A stretch of DNA of 5,951 bases from Clostridiales bacterium. Lineage in GTDB: Bacteria; Bacillota; Clostridia; Christensenellales; JAISNN01. The stretch's first letter is position 1. Every line of letters starts with the position of its first letter. Made by a program: the position numbers and the translations under genes. The notes under the pieces are model-generated. The model did not search any database. It was given only the letters and a program-made list of their open reading frames with translations, and had not been told where the DNA came from. Positions 5,452 through 5,951 of the stretch are shown here, piece by piece. The stretch covers positions 1-5,951 of the forward strand of contig JAITOQ010000063.1 in the NCBI GenBank assembly GCA_031289865.1. The letters are read 5' to 3'.

Positions 5452-5951
5452 ATGATTATAAAAAAAGAGGATATACAGATTATGTATGAGGACAACCATG
5501 TTTTGGTTGTCGTCAAGCCGCAAGGCGTTCCGTCGCAAGAGGACGAGAGCAAGGACCCCGATATGGTCAATTTGCTCAAAGAGTATTTGGTCGAAAAATA
5601 TGAAAAACCGGGCGGTGCGTACTTAGGTTTGGTTCATCGTTTGGATCGTCCGACGGGCGGCGTCATGGTTTTTGCAAAAACGAGCAAAGCCGCGGCGCGT
5701 TTGCAAGAGAGTATGAAAGAGGGCGAGTTTGAAAAGACTTATTTTGCCGTAACGGAGGGCGTTCCGCGTGAAAAAAGCGATCGGTTGGTACACTACCTTT
5801 TAAAAAATGAGGAACAAAACCTCATTCGGGTAGTGCCTCTCACGACGACGGGTGCAAAAAAAGCGGAGCTTACTTACAAGACGCTTGCTACGACGGGCGA
5901 CAAGACTCTCGCGCTGCTCAGTATCAACCTACATACGGGGCGCGGTCATCA
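5452..5951 (+). CDS. RluA-family RNA pseudouridine synthase, N-terminal part (3' end outside window)
   Basis: Isomerises specific uridines in rRNA or tRNA to pseudouridine; the exact target cannot be told from sequence. The frame is open from ATG 5452 to the right edge, giving 166 complete codons of a protein usually about 220-300 residues long. Motif I is YEDNHVLVVVKPQGVPSQ (12-29). Motif II is GLVHRLDRPTGGVMVFAK (59-76), with D65 the catalytic aspartate that defines the family. The final visible residues, INLHTGRGH (158-166), are the start of the conserved L-x-TGRxHQIR motif, so the cut falls inside motif III. No N-terminal S4 domain is visible, unlike E. coli RluC or RluD. The strong ribosome site at 5436-5443 supports the start. 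It follows the methyltransferase gene by 102 bp, and the pair probably works in RNA modification. Confidence 0.95.
   Translation, partial: MIIKKEDIQIMYEDNHVLVVVKPQGVPSQEDESKDPDMVNLLKEYLVEKYEKPGGAYLGLVHRLDRPTGGVMVFAKTSKAAARLQESMKEGEFEKTYFAVTEGVPREKSDRLVHYLLKNEEQNLIRVVPLTTTGAKKAELTYKTLATTGDKTLALLSINLHTGRGH

Noticed and set aside
1..5951. A previously undescribed multi-gene system
   Set aside because: All four coding regions fall in known families and are housekeeping or metabolic genes; nothing in gene content suggests defence, toxin-antitoxin, phage or biosynthetic modules.

Overview
This window looks like an ordinary chromosomal segment of an anaerobic, hydrogen-metabolising bacterium, most likely an uncultured gut-type member of the Clostridia (Bacillota). 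That placement is inferred from a group-B-like [FeFe] hydrogenase, a long type-2 isoleucyl-tRNA synthetase with a KMSKHKGN loop, Shine-Dalgarno-type ribosome sites, moderate GC content and AT-rich gaps. No 16S or other phylogenetic marker is present to settle it.

Layout, all genes on the + strand. (1) Positions 1-995 hold the C-terminal part of an [FeFe] hydrogenase. Its reading frame is open to the left edge, so the gene begins outside the window and the first internal ATG (51) is not its start. (2) Positions 996-1201 are a T-rich gap with a good sigma-70-type promoter (TTTACT-N17-TATAAT). It is followed by a leader of about 140 nt with a 20-bp hairpin at the predicted transcription start and a second set of competing repeats. 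(3) Positions 1202-4330 hold a complete ileS gene encoding a 1042-residue type-2 IleRS. (4) Positions 4331-4485 carry short direct repeats that begin inside the last ileS codons, a nested palindromic element and a nearly pure poly-A tract. (5) Positions 4486-5349 encode a class I SAM-dependent, RlmI/COG1092-like methyltransferase. (6) Positions 5350-5451 carry another palindromic element that resembles a widespread intergenic repeat. (7) Positions 5452-5951 hold the N-terminal 166 codons of an RluA-family pseudouridine synthase cut by the right edge.

The last three genes share a translation theme: tRNA charging, probable RNA methylation and RNA pseudouridylation. They are co-directional, and the only convincing promoter visible is the one before ileS, so they may be co-transcribed from it. 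The hydrogenase is a separate metabolic gene upstream of that promoter; none of its maturation genes is in the window.

I found no evidence for a mobile element gene, CRISPR array, defence system, RNA gene or novel multi-gene system. The parts worth a second look are non-coding: the ileS leader, which lacks a recognisable T-box, and the two structured repeats in the gaps downstream.
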